Source of the DNA: Ptychodera flava
Lineage: Eukaryota; Hemichordata; Enteropneusta; Ptychoderidae
Length of the DNA: 64,000 nucleotides
Direction of reading: 5' to 3'
NCBI RefSeq assembly: GCF_041260155.1
Contig: NW_027248277.1
Span: 9,755,675-9,819,674, forward strand
Position 1 is the stretch's first letter. Each line of letters opens with the position of its first letter. The notes under the pieces were generated by a model that saw nothing but the letters and a program-made list of their open reading frames with translations, was not told the DNA's origin and did not search any database. The translations under genes and the position numbers were made by a program. This document shows, one piece after another, positions 1 to 11,292 of the stretch.

Positions 1-3000
1 CGAGAGCAACGGCGACACCATGTGAATACTATGGCTTCGGTATGTACACAGACTATGGCCAGCAAAGAACCCGGCCCGGTCCCACTGCAAGGTCATCCCC
101 GTACACTCAGTGTGACTATTTTCGGACGATCTCAGTTCGGACATTTAAAGACATGCTGTTCGTTGTACTCACTTCGCTCCGTATTGATAGCGTTTTACAA
201 GTCATGATACCGCATATTAAGTCAGGTGACGCTGCTGTTCCGTTTTGAATAGTTAGTTTTTTCGGTAGAAGCTATTTCGGGCGCTATAAAATTTCGCGAA
301 GTTAACACACCGTACGATACAACAAGGTGTCGAAAGCAACACACAGACAGCCCATGTCTGATGTAATCACCATACACGTCGAAATATAGTTGCGTCGTCC
401 ATGGATTGAACGTAACTAATTTATCACAAAATTTTTAAAAACAGTTTTCTAAACACATCGAAATTGAAAATCGAGGGTTTGAAGTTTCAAAATATCAATA
501 TTTAGGCCCCTATAATCACATTCCAAATACGACGTCCGATTACTGCGATAGCAGTCCGATTACTACGCACTCACTATGGAGTCAACAATTTGGCAACTTT
601 GACCCCCTAAATACCACTTCCGTCCTGTTAACAGTTTTAGGATAAACACAATAAAGTTTCGAAGGGTATGGTAATAAGATTTCGTACTGCTCGTCATTTG
701 TGAAACGGCTTTGGGCGAAATTCACTATACACTGTCCGAAAACTGTCATCAGGTCACACTGAGCATAGACCATAGACCGTTTTTAAAGTCTATGCACTGA
801 GCGAGTGTACGCATATGTATGTGGTCGCACTCGGCTGAACTGCAAACCCATGGAACAAACTAAAGGTCTCTTGGTTTGATTCCGTTGTTAGCGTAACTTT
901 TGTGATGAATTAATGAAACATAATCGGACTTCCTTGAACAACTACGCAATTTTCCGAGATCTGTGATTTCGGCAGTGTTGAGACGATCGGGAGCCTAGCG
1001 TACATTTGTGATTTGTATCGCGGAGCACCAGCTCGAATGAAAGGGCCCCCATTCATACGTTTCTAGCTCCATGTATACCCCCACAGCACGATTAGAGAGC
1101 TTTCAGTGTGAACCTAGATGAAGAAATCGATACATAAACGTTTATACATAACTTGTGGTAAAGTAAATTTATGATCAATAGTTTTGACCAACGGGTTTTA
1201 CACAGCGGTTGTTGTTCTACGCCTGGGTCGGACAATGTGCACAGCGAGGCGTGGGGTAGGCTGCTCCAGTTATGCGATACCCTTCGATCATGCTTCGATA
1301 TAACGCCCGTGAAACACGATGGGCAGGGACGGCCTGCCATGCCTGGTAGCATACAGACTTGCCACCGCTGGTCCTCGTGCAAAGAAACCCATCTTTTCCT
1401 TGTAAAATAATTATCAATGGCGTCTTTTTGGTGTGAATAGAGCGGTTGAGTCCAAAAACATTAAACATTTACACATTGCGCGCTCTTCGTCGATAGTGAA
1501 CGCTGTGTAGCGGTAAGCACCACAGCCCAAGTCGTTGTGTATTGCTCATTACAATAATTTATGCGCGTTTATGAGACCTACTTTCTGATTGGCTCCGTTT
1601 AGCCAGCGCTGGAAACCAGCGATAGATCCGCGAATCTCTGCGTAATCAACCACGGTCTCTTGACGGGTAGCGCTGAGCTGTTGCCGTAAAGAGGCGCGTG
1701 GTTTACGACGATGCAAATACGCTGTACCGTCCTGCTTGTACAACATGGACTTCCTGTAGCTAAAAACCCTACCAGAATAGAATTTCCGGCGCGCTTGACA
1801 GAAAGATCGACGTCCGGAACACCCAAAAAACGGTACTTCAACAGAATAAACATTTGCGCATGAGCGGTCCTAAGAAGATGGTTGTAACTTCATTGTTATG
1901 TCTTGCTGTTTGTCATCTCAAAGTTGATCATGATACCGTAGGGTCTTAAAAGTGGCTTATAAAGTTTGATTTCGAATTGATATTCTGGCTATTTCTTGGC
2001 CCAGGAGGTCATGAACTCTACCGATTTTATTTTTTTTTCACAGTATAAGACATATTGTCAATTTTTGTAAATGAAGATATCGACTGGGAAGTGAAAACGA
2101 GACAAACGTATACAAGTACCTTAGAATGGCCTGAAAGTAATGGGTTCAATATTCGTAGAATGCATTTTACATTATTTTTATTTCGTTTTCGTTACATCAG
2201 CATCACAGCATCACAGTGGTGTAGCTCTTCTTTACCGTCTATTGTTTCATGACTACATGCAACCTCTCGTCGCCTTCGATATTCTCGAATGAAATGTCAC
2301 AGAAGACCCAAACTGTTTCAAAAGAAGAAATAAACAGGAGAGTGTTTAGCATTTAAAAGCATTTGGAAACCCAATGCCCATCAACAGGTGATTGGGACGG
2401 CATTCAAACCTGTGCCACCTATTTCACCCGCAAATAAATGACCGGTATTCGGCTCTTGTCCTGCTAGTTGAGATAATCTGACTGTAAAATTAATTGTAGG
2501 AGAGACAGGGGGACTACAGAAAGGCGTATAAACTGATTAACACCGAACACAGAAGTAACAAGAGAGGCAGGCCCATAAGAAGAGAACAGACAAATGGAAT
2601 CAGAGATAATTTGCAAACTTTAAGACAGGAAATGAACGGCTTTGCAAGTCAAGACGATATTAGCAACTCTTGCACGTTATCATAGAGAATTCCCGAAGGC
2701 AGAACTCGAGCTCATACGGAGTAAGTGGACGGACTGTACTGTGCTTTCGCGAAACGTTTGTACAGACTCCCATACGCCCATGACGCACTTGCGGCTCGCT
2801 TCCCTCTCGTTGAAACGGATATAGCGACCTACTGCCAGGCTCCCGAAACGGATGTCGCCTGTAAATTGCATGTAGGAAAACACCGGCCCTCGCCTTTCAA
2901 TGCCTTTGCAGCTGGATACTGTAAATCTGTCTGATGATAGGGCAGTTTTATGGTACATGCATATGAGTCGAGGAACGGTTGGCGTTTGTGTAAACATGTC

Positions 3001-3774
3001 AAACAGGTAGGGCTGTAAAGTATAGCACGCGATTAGACAACTTAATTTACTACATGATTATCGTTCTACGGGGCGTGAAAATCCAGCAGGACATCTTCTA
3101 CGCTTCTACAGTGTTTGACATAGCTTAAAGTGAGGCCAAGGTTCCCCTTGCAGATAAGTGAGAATTCGTAACAGGCGAGCCGCGTACAACTTTAAAGAGG
3201 TTCGACAGCAGGGTTGGTCAACAAAGCTGTTCGTGAGCAATTTCTCGGCGGACGGACAATTTCTTCGTGTCAGCGGGCGAGCAACGGATGGGCGGGCAGT
3301 TTTTCCCTTAATGGCGGAAGGGGGAATTTCATTCTACAGCTATAAGCCGGTAATTTATGAGGCAAAATGGGCGGGCAGGGAACACGACCGGCTGTTTTCG
3401 GTAGTTTCGGGGGGGGGGGGGAACGAAGTTTGCAAAGAGATAGCATTGGGATTGTCTTTCACGGAGAAGAGTTTATTTGGTAGAGAGCGAGGGAAGCAGG
3501 AAGATTTCCTTGCGTTGAGTGTTTAGAGGGGAACCCATAGGCGGAAAAGGGAATTGTCTAAATCGCTACGGGAGGCCCGGGACAGTAACAAACATTTTTA
3601 CCCCTTTAATCTGCGTTTTTGTTCAAAATGCGTTAGAATAGCATATTGTCATGTACAACATCTATGATCAAATGTCCTCAAAACTGTCTGATTGACTGCC
3701 CTAATACAACCAACGTTAAATTTTGCTGCTGTGAAGATGTTAGATGATATGCGCTATCGGAAAATACCTTTAAA

Positions 3775-3780
<6 letters not shown>
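1..3780. other. No supported gene
   Basis: This 3.8 kb holds only short overlapping ORFs on both strands with no convincing splice-site framing, signal peptide or recognisable domain. The longest, 122 codons at 3158-3526 on the plus strand, lacks a family match I recognise and contains a G homopolymer. Its composition resembles the rest of the intergenic DNA. I see nothing else that can be annotated. Confidence 0.6.

Positions 3781-3853
<73 letters not shown>
3781..3853. repeat. (GA)n microsatellite
   Basis: About 36 uninterrupted AG/GA dinucleotides. It is separate from the GA tracts that recur in the tandem array at 43-55 kb. Confidence 0.97.
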
Positions 3854-3857
<4 letters not shown>

Positions 3858-4211
3858 GTTAATCAGAACAGCCTTCAGCTCAGTAGGATGTCTTCTGAAA
3901 TATACAAACGTTAAATAAAAATGGGGGCAAGTGGCTTTTTTCAGTCCAGTTAATCTTGGGTTTATCTTTGGTTATATATTACTAGACCTTGTCATTTATC
4001 AGGCCAAATTAACTCCCCTCCCCCGAGAAATTCAACTAGTTATTCGCTAAGGACGCCAAAACATTTAAAGAGGTAGACTGGATGGCCATAAACTCAATTT
4101 CGTAGCCAATAGATTTCATAAATACACGCCTGAAAACAATAAATTTAGAAATCCGTCCAACGAGATGTTCCTGTCATGTCATGCTTGAAAAACCATGCAC
4201 GACAAAGGCAT

Positions 4212-4246
4212 TATAAAGCAGCATGATACCGATGAAACAGTCAGTT
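4212..4246 (+). promoter_or_regulatory. TATA box and initiator of gene A
   Basis: TATAAA at 4212-4217 is followed 29 bases later by TCAGTT at 4241-4246, a good initiator match at normal TATA-to-start spacing. The coding ATG is about 33 bases further on. Gene C has the same TATAAA/TCAGTT pair with 30-base spacing. This is seen in the sequence; the transcription start itself is inferred. Confidence 0.65.
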
Positions 4247-4273
4247 ACTGTTGTTTTACTCTGCTGTACAGCC

Positions 4274-7200
4274 ATGGCGGAAATCGGGTGAGTTTTTTAT
4301 GGAAGGCATTGATACTCGCAAGCGTTCCAATGCAGAAGTATTCTCGAATATATGATAAGATATGATATGTATAAATCACGAGAAATTTACATCATTTTGC
4401 GCAGTTAGAGAACTATTGAATTCGCAGTTTAATAAGACTTTTTCTGAAAAAAGATTCACACTTTATGTATTTTATTTTTCAGGACATTCAAACTTACTCT
4501 GGCAATACTTTGCCTAATCGGTGTTTCCATGAAATCTGAAGCCCAAGGTAAGCTTCAAAGAATACATGAATTGTACACAATTATTCGGCTTATTTCGAAA
4601 GTGAAAGACAAACTTTTGCTCAAACTTTCCTCGAGGATTCTTTCAACAATTGTCTTTCAAAATTAAGAATAAAAATCAGGGGGTACCGTGCAATTTTTGG
4701 TATTAGAGGAACAAATTAGCCCAGATTTACCAATAATATTTGAAATTCAAAATGGCTACCATCCTTGCTGTGTTAACTATATGGAGAATAATACAATCAT
4801 CGATTTTCGAAAAACTAAGACGATGAAAAGTTTTCTTACCCAAAGAGCTTTAAAATGAATCCTCACAAGTGGTATATCAGAAAAGAATGGTAAGGAATTT
4901 CTGTCTCCGAGGCGTATTCTACCTCAATATGAATTTTTGAATTTTCATGCACATGCATGTATTTGTCTGTTGCATCAGTCATTTTTAATTTGTCTTATAT
5001 CGTAATAAATTTGCTTAACATTACTGACATTGGCATATGTACTTAAGTTAATATTATTCCCCAATAATTGATGTATTTTATTTTCACAGATGTCTCGGTT
5101 GCATCCACGTTAATTACTAACGCCGACAAGGTGACGTACATGGTTGGTGGCAGTGCACAGACTATCACCATCACTCTCGGGTTGACAGGGGACGGGACCG
5201 ATGATGGCAGTGTCACCAAGATGGAAGTTTACTTCACTGACAATGTAAAATTTGAAGATAGAGATACCGCTAAGACGTCGAGTCCAGTAGCAAAGGACTT
5301 CACACCACCGATTACGGTTCCAAGCGCAGCATCAGACAAGAAAGATCTCATTGAAGATGAAACCGTTGAACTTACAATAGACTCCGCCAAGTGCGGAGAG
5401 TACTCTCACGTCTGCGTAGTACTGACTGCGACAAATGATCCTGATACTGACGATAACGATGGGTGTCTGCCATTCGGTAATTCCGTTGGTACAGAAGCGG
5501 GAACGAAGCAATGTACAGGTATTTACAGAAAAATTTACAATTACTTTTTGAATATAGGTTCGAATTCTAAAATCTGCTAAAGAGATATATTATTATAAAC
5601 CTTTGAGTGCAGGACTAGCATTTATATTATTTAAAATTAACTTAGTTCCAAGGGCCCACATTCGCATTTATCTTGATAGTATCACTCAGTAGGCTAGTGT
5701 GTATATATCGTCATTGAGAAAAAACCAATTTCTGAGAAAGAAGTTTACGAAATTTAGTTTTATGGCTTGCAAAATAATAGACAACGTTTGATGAAAATTA
5801 CCAACGTAACGGTAGAGAAATTAAGTACATGTGTGAAATATTAATAATGATGTATTGGACTGAATAATGATGAAGATGTCTTGAGGTCGGCCGGGTATAA
5901 TAGCAATGAACGTTTCTCTTTCCCCGCACAGTTCCAGGTATTAAAGACAACAGTTTCACCGCCACGGCTCCCGAAACGTACACCATCGACACTACAACCG
6001 CAGTTGCCTTCACGTTCTCCATCGGTTTGTCGAATGCTGACACCGCGAATTCCATCATCTGCACAGCTATCAACATACATCTATCCGATGACGAATCTCT
6101 GACAAAGAAATCTACCGCTGTACCCGCGGCTGGGAAGACGTTTCCACTCACAATCGCCGCTAGTGCAGACGGAAACACCGCCACTACTGGTTTGACCGCT
6201 AGCATCAAGGCAGACGCTGCGCAGTGTTCTTCGTACAAATACATGTGTGCGCAAGTCATTCCAGGCAATGCCATAGACTGTTTCAGCATAAGCGACAAGA
6301 TAAAATGCCCAGGTAAGAATTTTTCAGCTATACGCAACTGCTTAAACGAAATCAAGGTGAATTATATTTTGTTAGGTCAATTATTTTAAACAAAACAAAC
6401 CTACGAACAGTGGTGCGGTCACCACCACTCCAGTTAGTTCGGTGGCGTTGGTGGCGGTGTTGATGGCGATATCCGGTCTTTCAAGTTCGGCTTCAATTAG
6501 CATGCATAGGCTTAGACATTTCAACTTTCGACAAAAATGTAAAACGCCAGAAAATTCAACATGGAAAAATTGCGCCGTCATTTTGTCCATTTCATAATAT
6601 TCCACAACTTCTAGCGACAGAATTCAAAATAATGAAGATTTGACACCGCGATTTTGTCCGCTACAGAACGATTTTTCAACTTACCGATTTCTGTGTCCGA
6701 TATTTCATTCTATCAGACTCTACCCCAGCGCCGGGTGTTCTCGCGGACAGTTTCACCATTACGTCACCGTCTAGCTACACATTCGGAACAGCAAAGGCCG
6801 TCGATATTACCTTCTCGATCGGTCTGACCAACACTCACACCGCTGCCGTCGAATGCACCGCCATCAACACTTACCTGATGAAGGACACTTCGGAAACAAC
6901 GAAGTCAAGTTCGTTTCCAGTCGCCGGCGCGACATTTCCGATATCGGTTGCCGCCGGTGCGGACGGTTCAACTGCGACTACCGGTTTAACCGCAAGCATC
7001 AAAGCCGACGAGGCGCAGTGTTCGTCGTATGACCGTCTGTGTGCCGAACTCACACCGGGTGGCGCTAAAGGCTGCCGTGATGTCAGCAAAAACATTAACT
7101 GTGAAGGTTTTGTAATTTTAAATTCAAATAAACATTAATATTTTTGCTTCTAAAGTTTCAGTTCAACTTTTAAATACATTTTCCTGGAAGCGTTGAATTT

Positions 7201-7703
7201 TTACTTAACGCGCGGATGTCACCATATTCACATAGTAGGAATTGACATCATGCGTTACCAAATGCTCCGGCTCCCACTGAGTATAAACTTCAAATGCATG
7301 GCTTCGCAAGTAGTTGCTGTACTAACATCCCAGTTGCCTAACTTTAAAAATAGAAATTAATCTGTTTTATAGCACCTTCTGTTGGCGTAAAAATTTCTCT
7401 AAAACTCGTGTGTTAAAATATGTAGCCTAACTACCATGCGTAAGTGCGCCCTCTATGCACACCAGTTATTTTGGCACCTCTTGGTGGCTCCCTTGTGGCG
7501 GAGAAGGTTTGGAATCTGTAAATACTGCTTGCCTAACTTCCAGAGCTGTTATTACCTATCACTAACATAGAAGTTCTAATACTGAGCCAAGTTGTGTTTT
7601 TATTTATCACATTACAGGTGACTCTGGGGCTGGATTCGTGTCTTCTAACACTCTGCTGACAACCATCCTGGCATTCGCTGTGATGCTAGCCGTGAGACCT
7701 TGA
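4274..7703 (+). CDS. GPI-anchored-type surface protein with three Cys modules (gene A)
   Basis: Six coding exons splice in frame: 4274-4287, 4483-4547, 5090-5518, 5932-6312, 6717-7106 and 7618-7703, giving 454 residues. Exon 1 is 14 nt and ends in phase 2. Exon 2 supplies a signal-peptide core (LTLAILCLIGVSM). Exons 3-5 are each flanked by phase-1 introns and each encode one module of 127-143 residues, with a shared pattern C-x6-C followed by a third Cys. Modules 2 and 3 are closely alike (both contain TGLTASIKAD and QCSSY), so that exon duplicated recently. The last exon reads GDSGAGF, then a hydrophobic stretch ending at the stop with no cytoplasmic tail, as in GPI-attachment signals. I do not recognise the module as a named domain; a beta-sandwich fold is only a guess. 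The start is chosen because it gives the signal peptide and follows the TATA/initiator. An intron begins 42 nt after the stop (donor 7746, likely acceptor 8194). Confidence 0.85.
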
Positions 7704-7845
7704 CTTTTGTCCAGCCACGCGCGATTCCACAAAAATCATCTCTATGTAAGTTACTCCGTGTTTGTGCTTTTCTGATTTACTGTACATAAAATATAATGTG
7801 CCAAATTATTTTTATGGTGTTAGAGTAGCATGTATACACAAAGTC

Positions 7846-7855
7846 GATAATGATG

Positions 7856-7887
<32 letters not shown>

Positions 7888-7908
7888 GATGATGATGATA
7901 ATGATAAC
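7846..7908. repeat. (GAT)n microsatellite
   Basis: Imperfect GAT/ATG trinucleotide tract lying in the inferred 3'UTR intron of gene A. The minus-strand Ser-rich ORF across it is a by-product of the repeat. Confidence 0.95.
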
Positions 7909-8194
7909 CAATTAACTGAATTATTATGATAATCTGAATATGACATCCAAGCTGATGCATATGAATTTGGCAGTTTTAAGCCAAACAATTTATTTAAATC
8001 ACGATCCAAGAGTATTTCTATGTAAGATACATGATGATGGTGACGGGATAATGATGATAACAATGCTATCTTTACTTTAATAAGAAATCTCAGGTGATAC
8101 GCTTAGCAGATTTATGCTGAAATTTTGTTTATGTACCGAATCTAGAGCATTTATCGACACGTTTAACATTTTCCATTTTCCATTGTCCTTTCAG

Positions 8195-8923
8195 GTGAAA
8201 GATACATTGTAGCAGGTGGATCGGAAACCAATGGAAATCATTTAAACCATTAGCCACTAAAGTTGCTCTTCTGACGTCACTCTAATTACATGACTGATTC
8301 AAAATTGTCCAAAGACAAATTCATAGCAAAATTCGCAACCCAAATAATTTTGATATATTTTGTGAGTGCAGTGGAAACCCACTTTGGATGTTGAATGCTT
8401 AACCTTCAAAGCAAATTTATCACGCAGATATCTATCTGAACGTGTAAATGTATGCTGTGTTATGGTTGTTAGTAACTTTGGCTTCTGTCTTCAGCGTCAG
8501 AAAAACGCTTCTCAAACGGTTTTGAAGTTATTTAGGAAACAGTCTCAATTGATGACAGTGTGTTTATGACGGTGCTATGGATGACGTCACCTGAGATAGC
8601 GTCACACTTCGCAGACGTTGTCTCATTTGTCGAGTGACTCCGTACTCGAGACACACTTTGCTAGAAAATTTGAATAAGTTACAGTATTATTACCTGAAAG
8701 GCAATGATTTAAGTTGCCGTTTATGTCTTCAATTGTTTAAAATCGTTTCTTCTAACTGCGTCTGTTTGGGCCGTCCTCTAATGAACGCAAATAATCTATG
8801 GTGGAGTCAAAATATACACATATAAATCAGTGACATTTTTCGAAAAAATGATAGGAAAAGATAAAAAAGATGGTATGACATACTAGTTTTATCTCGATTG
8901 TCTTTTGCTGCAGTTGTGTTGAT
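8195..8923 (+). other. Inferred 3'UTR exon of gene A
   Basis: A pyrimidine-rich acceptor ending at 8194 begins this segment. It partly aligns with the 3' exon of gene C starting near 37580: both have a TGACT..CAAAATT stretch followed by GACAAAT. It contains the two-part conserved element at 8565-8651 and ends near a poly(A) signal. No long ORF is supported. Confidence 0.55.
8565..8651 (+). promoter_or_regulatory. Two-part conserved 3'UTR element, gene A copy
   Basis: Part 1 is ATGACGGTGCTATGGATGAC (8566-8585) extended by a TGACGTCA palindrome. Part 2 is GACTCCGTACTCGAG at 8636-8650. The same two parts, in the same order and on the coding strand, occur downstream of gene C (37879-37945) and gene B (minus strand, 19028-18899). 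The surrounding sequence is much less alike, so the element appears constrained. Its function is unknown; RNA binding, 3'-end control or a DNA-level site are all possible. Confidence 0.7.
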
Positions 8924-8929
8924 AATAAA
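8924..8929 (+). terminator. Candidate poly(A) signal of gene A
   Basis: AATAAA lies about 270 bases past the conserved 3'UTR element. It is the first good hexamer after that element, but the motif is common by chance. Confidence 0.4.
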
Positions 8930-9649
8930 ACAAATGAGAAGCAGTTGATGTCTTTCATTTGCATTATGGAAATGTTTTCGCCAGAAACCACTTTTCGCGG
9001 CTTTGATTGTGTCTATTTACCAATCATGATCACTATGATATTCTGCATGCATATCGTGAAGTTGCTTCAGTTGCACATCAACATGTCTGTCTGTGTGTTC
9101 AAAGAAGCAACTAGTGAGTGAAATGGTGAGTGCGTGAGTGAGAGAAACTTTGAAAGGAAAGCAAAAGCGGACAGAGAGACGTGGTTGTATAGGAAGACCG
9201 ATTGAATTCTAACACAGTGAATTAGTTCAGGTTTAGACAATTGCTAGGCTTACAAACGTACCAGTAGCAATGTCTATTCTGACACCTGGTGGCGCCCTTC
9301 TAGTGCTCATCGAGAGTATTGACGACCGTGAAAAAAGAAACGCCGTGAAGTTTTCAGCTTTTAAAGAATGCAATACTTTCAGTTTATCATTTCAAAGGCT
9401 ATGAGCTACTGAAAACCCCTATGTTTTGAATAGAACGGAAATCAAGGTTTTTGTTTCCTTGCAAAGTGTTCAAATCCCTACTAGAATGTCCACGTATTCA
9501 TGTCTATGGATCTCGTAATTTCAAATGAATCTGGAAAAGATCATGCCTAAATTTAACGAATTTTGCGTAAACTGCGTAAGTTACAAGTAAGTTACATTAT
9601 CATAACACTGTCCTGTTTTTTTCCGAATTCCCGAATGATAATTAACATA

Positions 9650-9765
<116 letters not shown>

Positions 9766-11292
9766 CAGTTGTCAACGCTAGCTTTGCGATCAGGACAAGA
9801 GCAATCATTGAGTTCACTGACCTAGAAATGTCCACATTTGGCGTTGTTTGCCTTTTACGTGAACTTTACTTGTACTTTGCATAACTGAAGATGATGCGGT
9901 CTGGTCTGGTGCGCCCTCTATGGCTCTTACAGGCTTGCTCCTTTATTCCTTTGAATTCCCTACTCTAGCTGTGTAATTCAATTCACATGCAAGGTTTTAA
10001 ATGCTTATTCTTGTCGATGAAAATTCCTGGCGAATATAAAAATGCAAGTTCTTCACCATTCGCTGATAGACCGCAGTTGACTTGGTCCGTGTTTCTCTGA
10101 CGAAGTAATTCTTTGAAACTGAAGGATATGCAGAAAATGTCGCAGATCATTGGCAAGACACATGCGATATATGAACTGTGTACTGTGTTCTCGGAAGTGA
10201 GTGTCTCCATGTTGAAGGAATCTCGAGGGTCTATGATTCAAGGCCCTTTTAAAGGAACATGTTATGATGTACGTAGCAAGGTTACATTTCATCTGCTTTG
10301 TGGGGTCTTTGCACATTGCTGCCCTCTTTAGTCAGTCCTTCTTAATCACCTGAACGAAAGGTACTCCAAAACGTATTTAAGTCCCTCAAATGTAGAGGGC
10401 AGCACAACGGGCACATCAAAGACCTACGATTCGCATTTGGTATGAGTACACAACAACGCCCTCTCTTGCGGATTGTTATGACGAGGCATGGTAGTCTTGG
10501 CAGTCATTGATCAAATGATGAGACGTTTACAAGGCAACTATAATCTTTATTGATTATTTGTAATTTTGCTTATTAAATCTTGATTGTCTCAACGTCTTGA
10601 AAGATATGGTAAAAGGTTTGTAAAAATATTTTTTTTTTCAATTCTGTATTGTTGCAGAAACGTTGGGCCTTATAATGCTGGATCAGTGGTGGAATAATCT
10701 GCCTTGTGAGTTATACTGAACACACCATCTCCATGACAAATTACGCCCTCTACAATGCTATCTAACTTTTCTGTCAACCAATTCTGTCACTTGCTGCGCT
10801 AAGCGCGACACGAATTTTCGGTATGCGACAACGATTACATGTATTTCACGATATCACTTACAATATTGGTAGAATCTTGGGATAAATTCAAAAAAGGGCT
10901 TCCATCGCTGATATAATCCTTGCACGACTGTCCTTGGTAACTACACTTTTAGGAATTGTTATAGTCTTACTAACGTATGTTTTCCTGACGTGATGGGGCA
11001 TTTGATCGATTGGAACAAACATTGAGTTGCAAGTCTTTGCGGCACAAACACTCGAACCGTGCCTTGCCTCGCAACAAACATCTTCATGCTTTCACAGACA
11101 AGAGAGTCAATAGCCATGCCTCGATGTGAGTGCATACAGTGCAGTGATTTGAATAGGAACATCCGGGAAGTTGGCGGGCCGGTGAACGATGTACTGACCG
11201 GTTTCCATGGTTACCCGTCCAGTGAAGCCCTTCGACGTTTTCGACGACAGAGAAGACGCTTAACGCTAGATGTATACGCGCACTGCTATTTT

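Noticed and set aside
3158..3526. 122-codon plus-strand ORF
   Set aside because: No start context, domain or splice partner; it crosses a G homopolymer and is compatible with chance.
7812..8063. Minus-strand Ser-rich ORF
   Set aside because: It is a translation of the (GAT)n tract in an intron.
8565..8586. SECIS element reading of the conserved 3'UTR motif
   Set aside because: The motif has ATGA and GATGA words, but the spacing is far too short for a SECIS stem-loop and none of the three genes has an internal in-frame TGA.
8566..8637. Small downstream peptide starting at the ATG of the conserved motif
   Set aside because: The frames diverge immediately after the motif in the three genes and the two motif parts are in different frames in gene A, so conservation is not at protein level.
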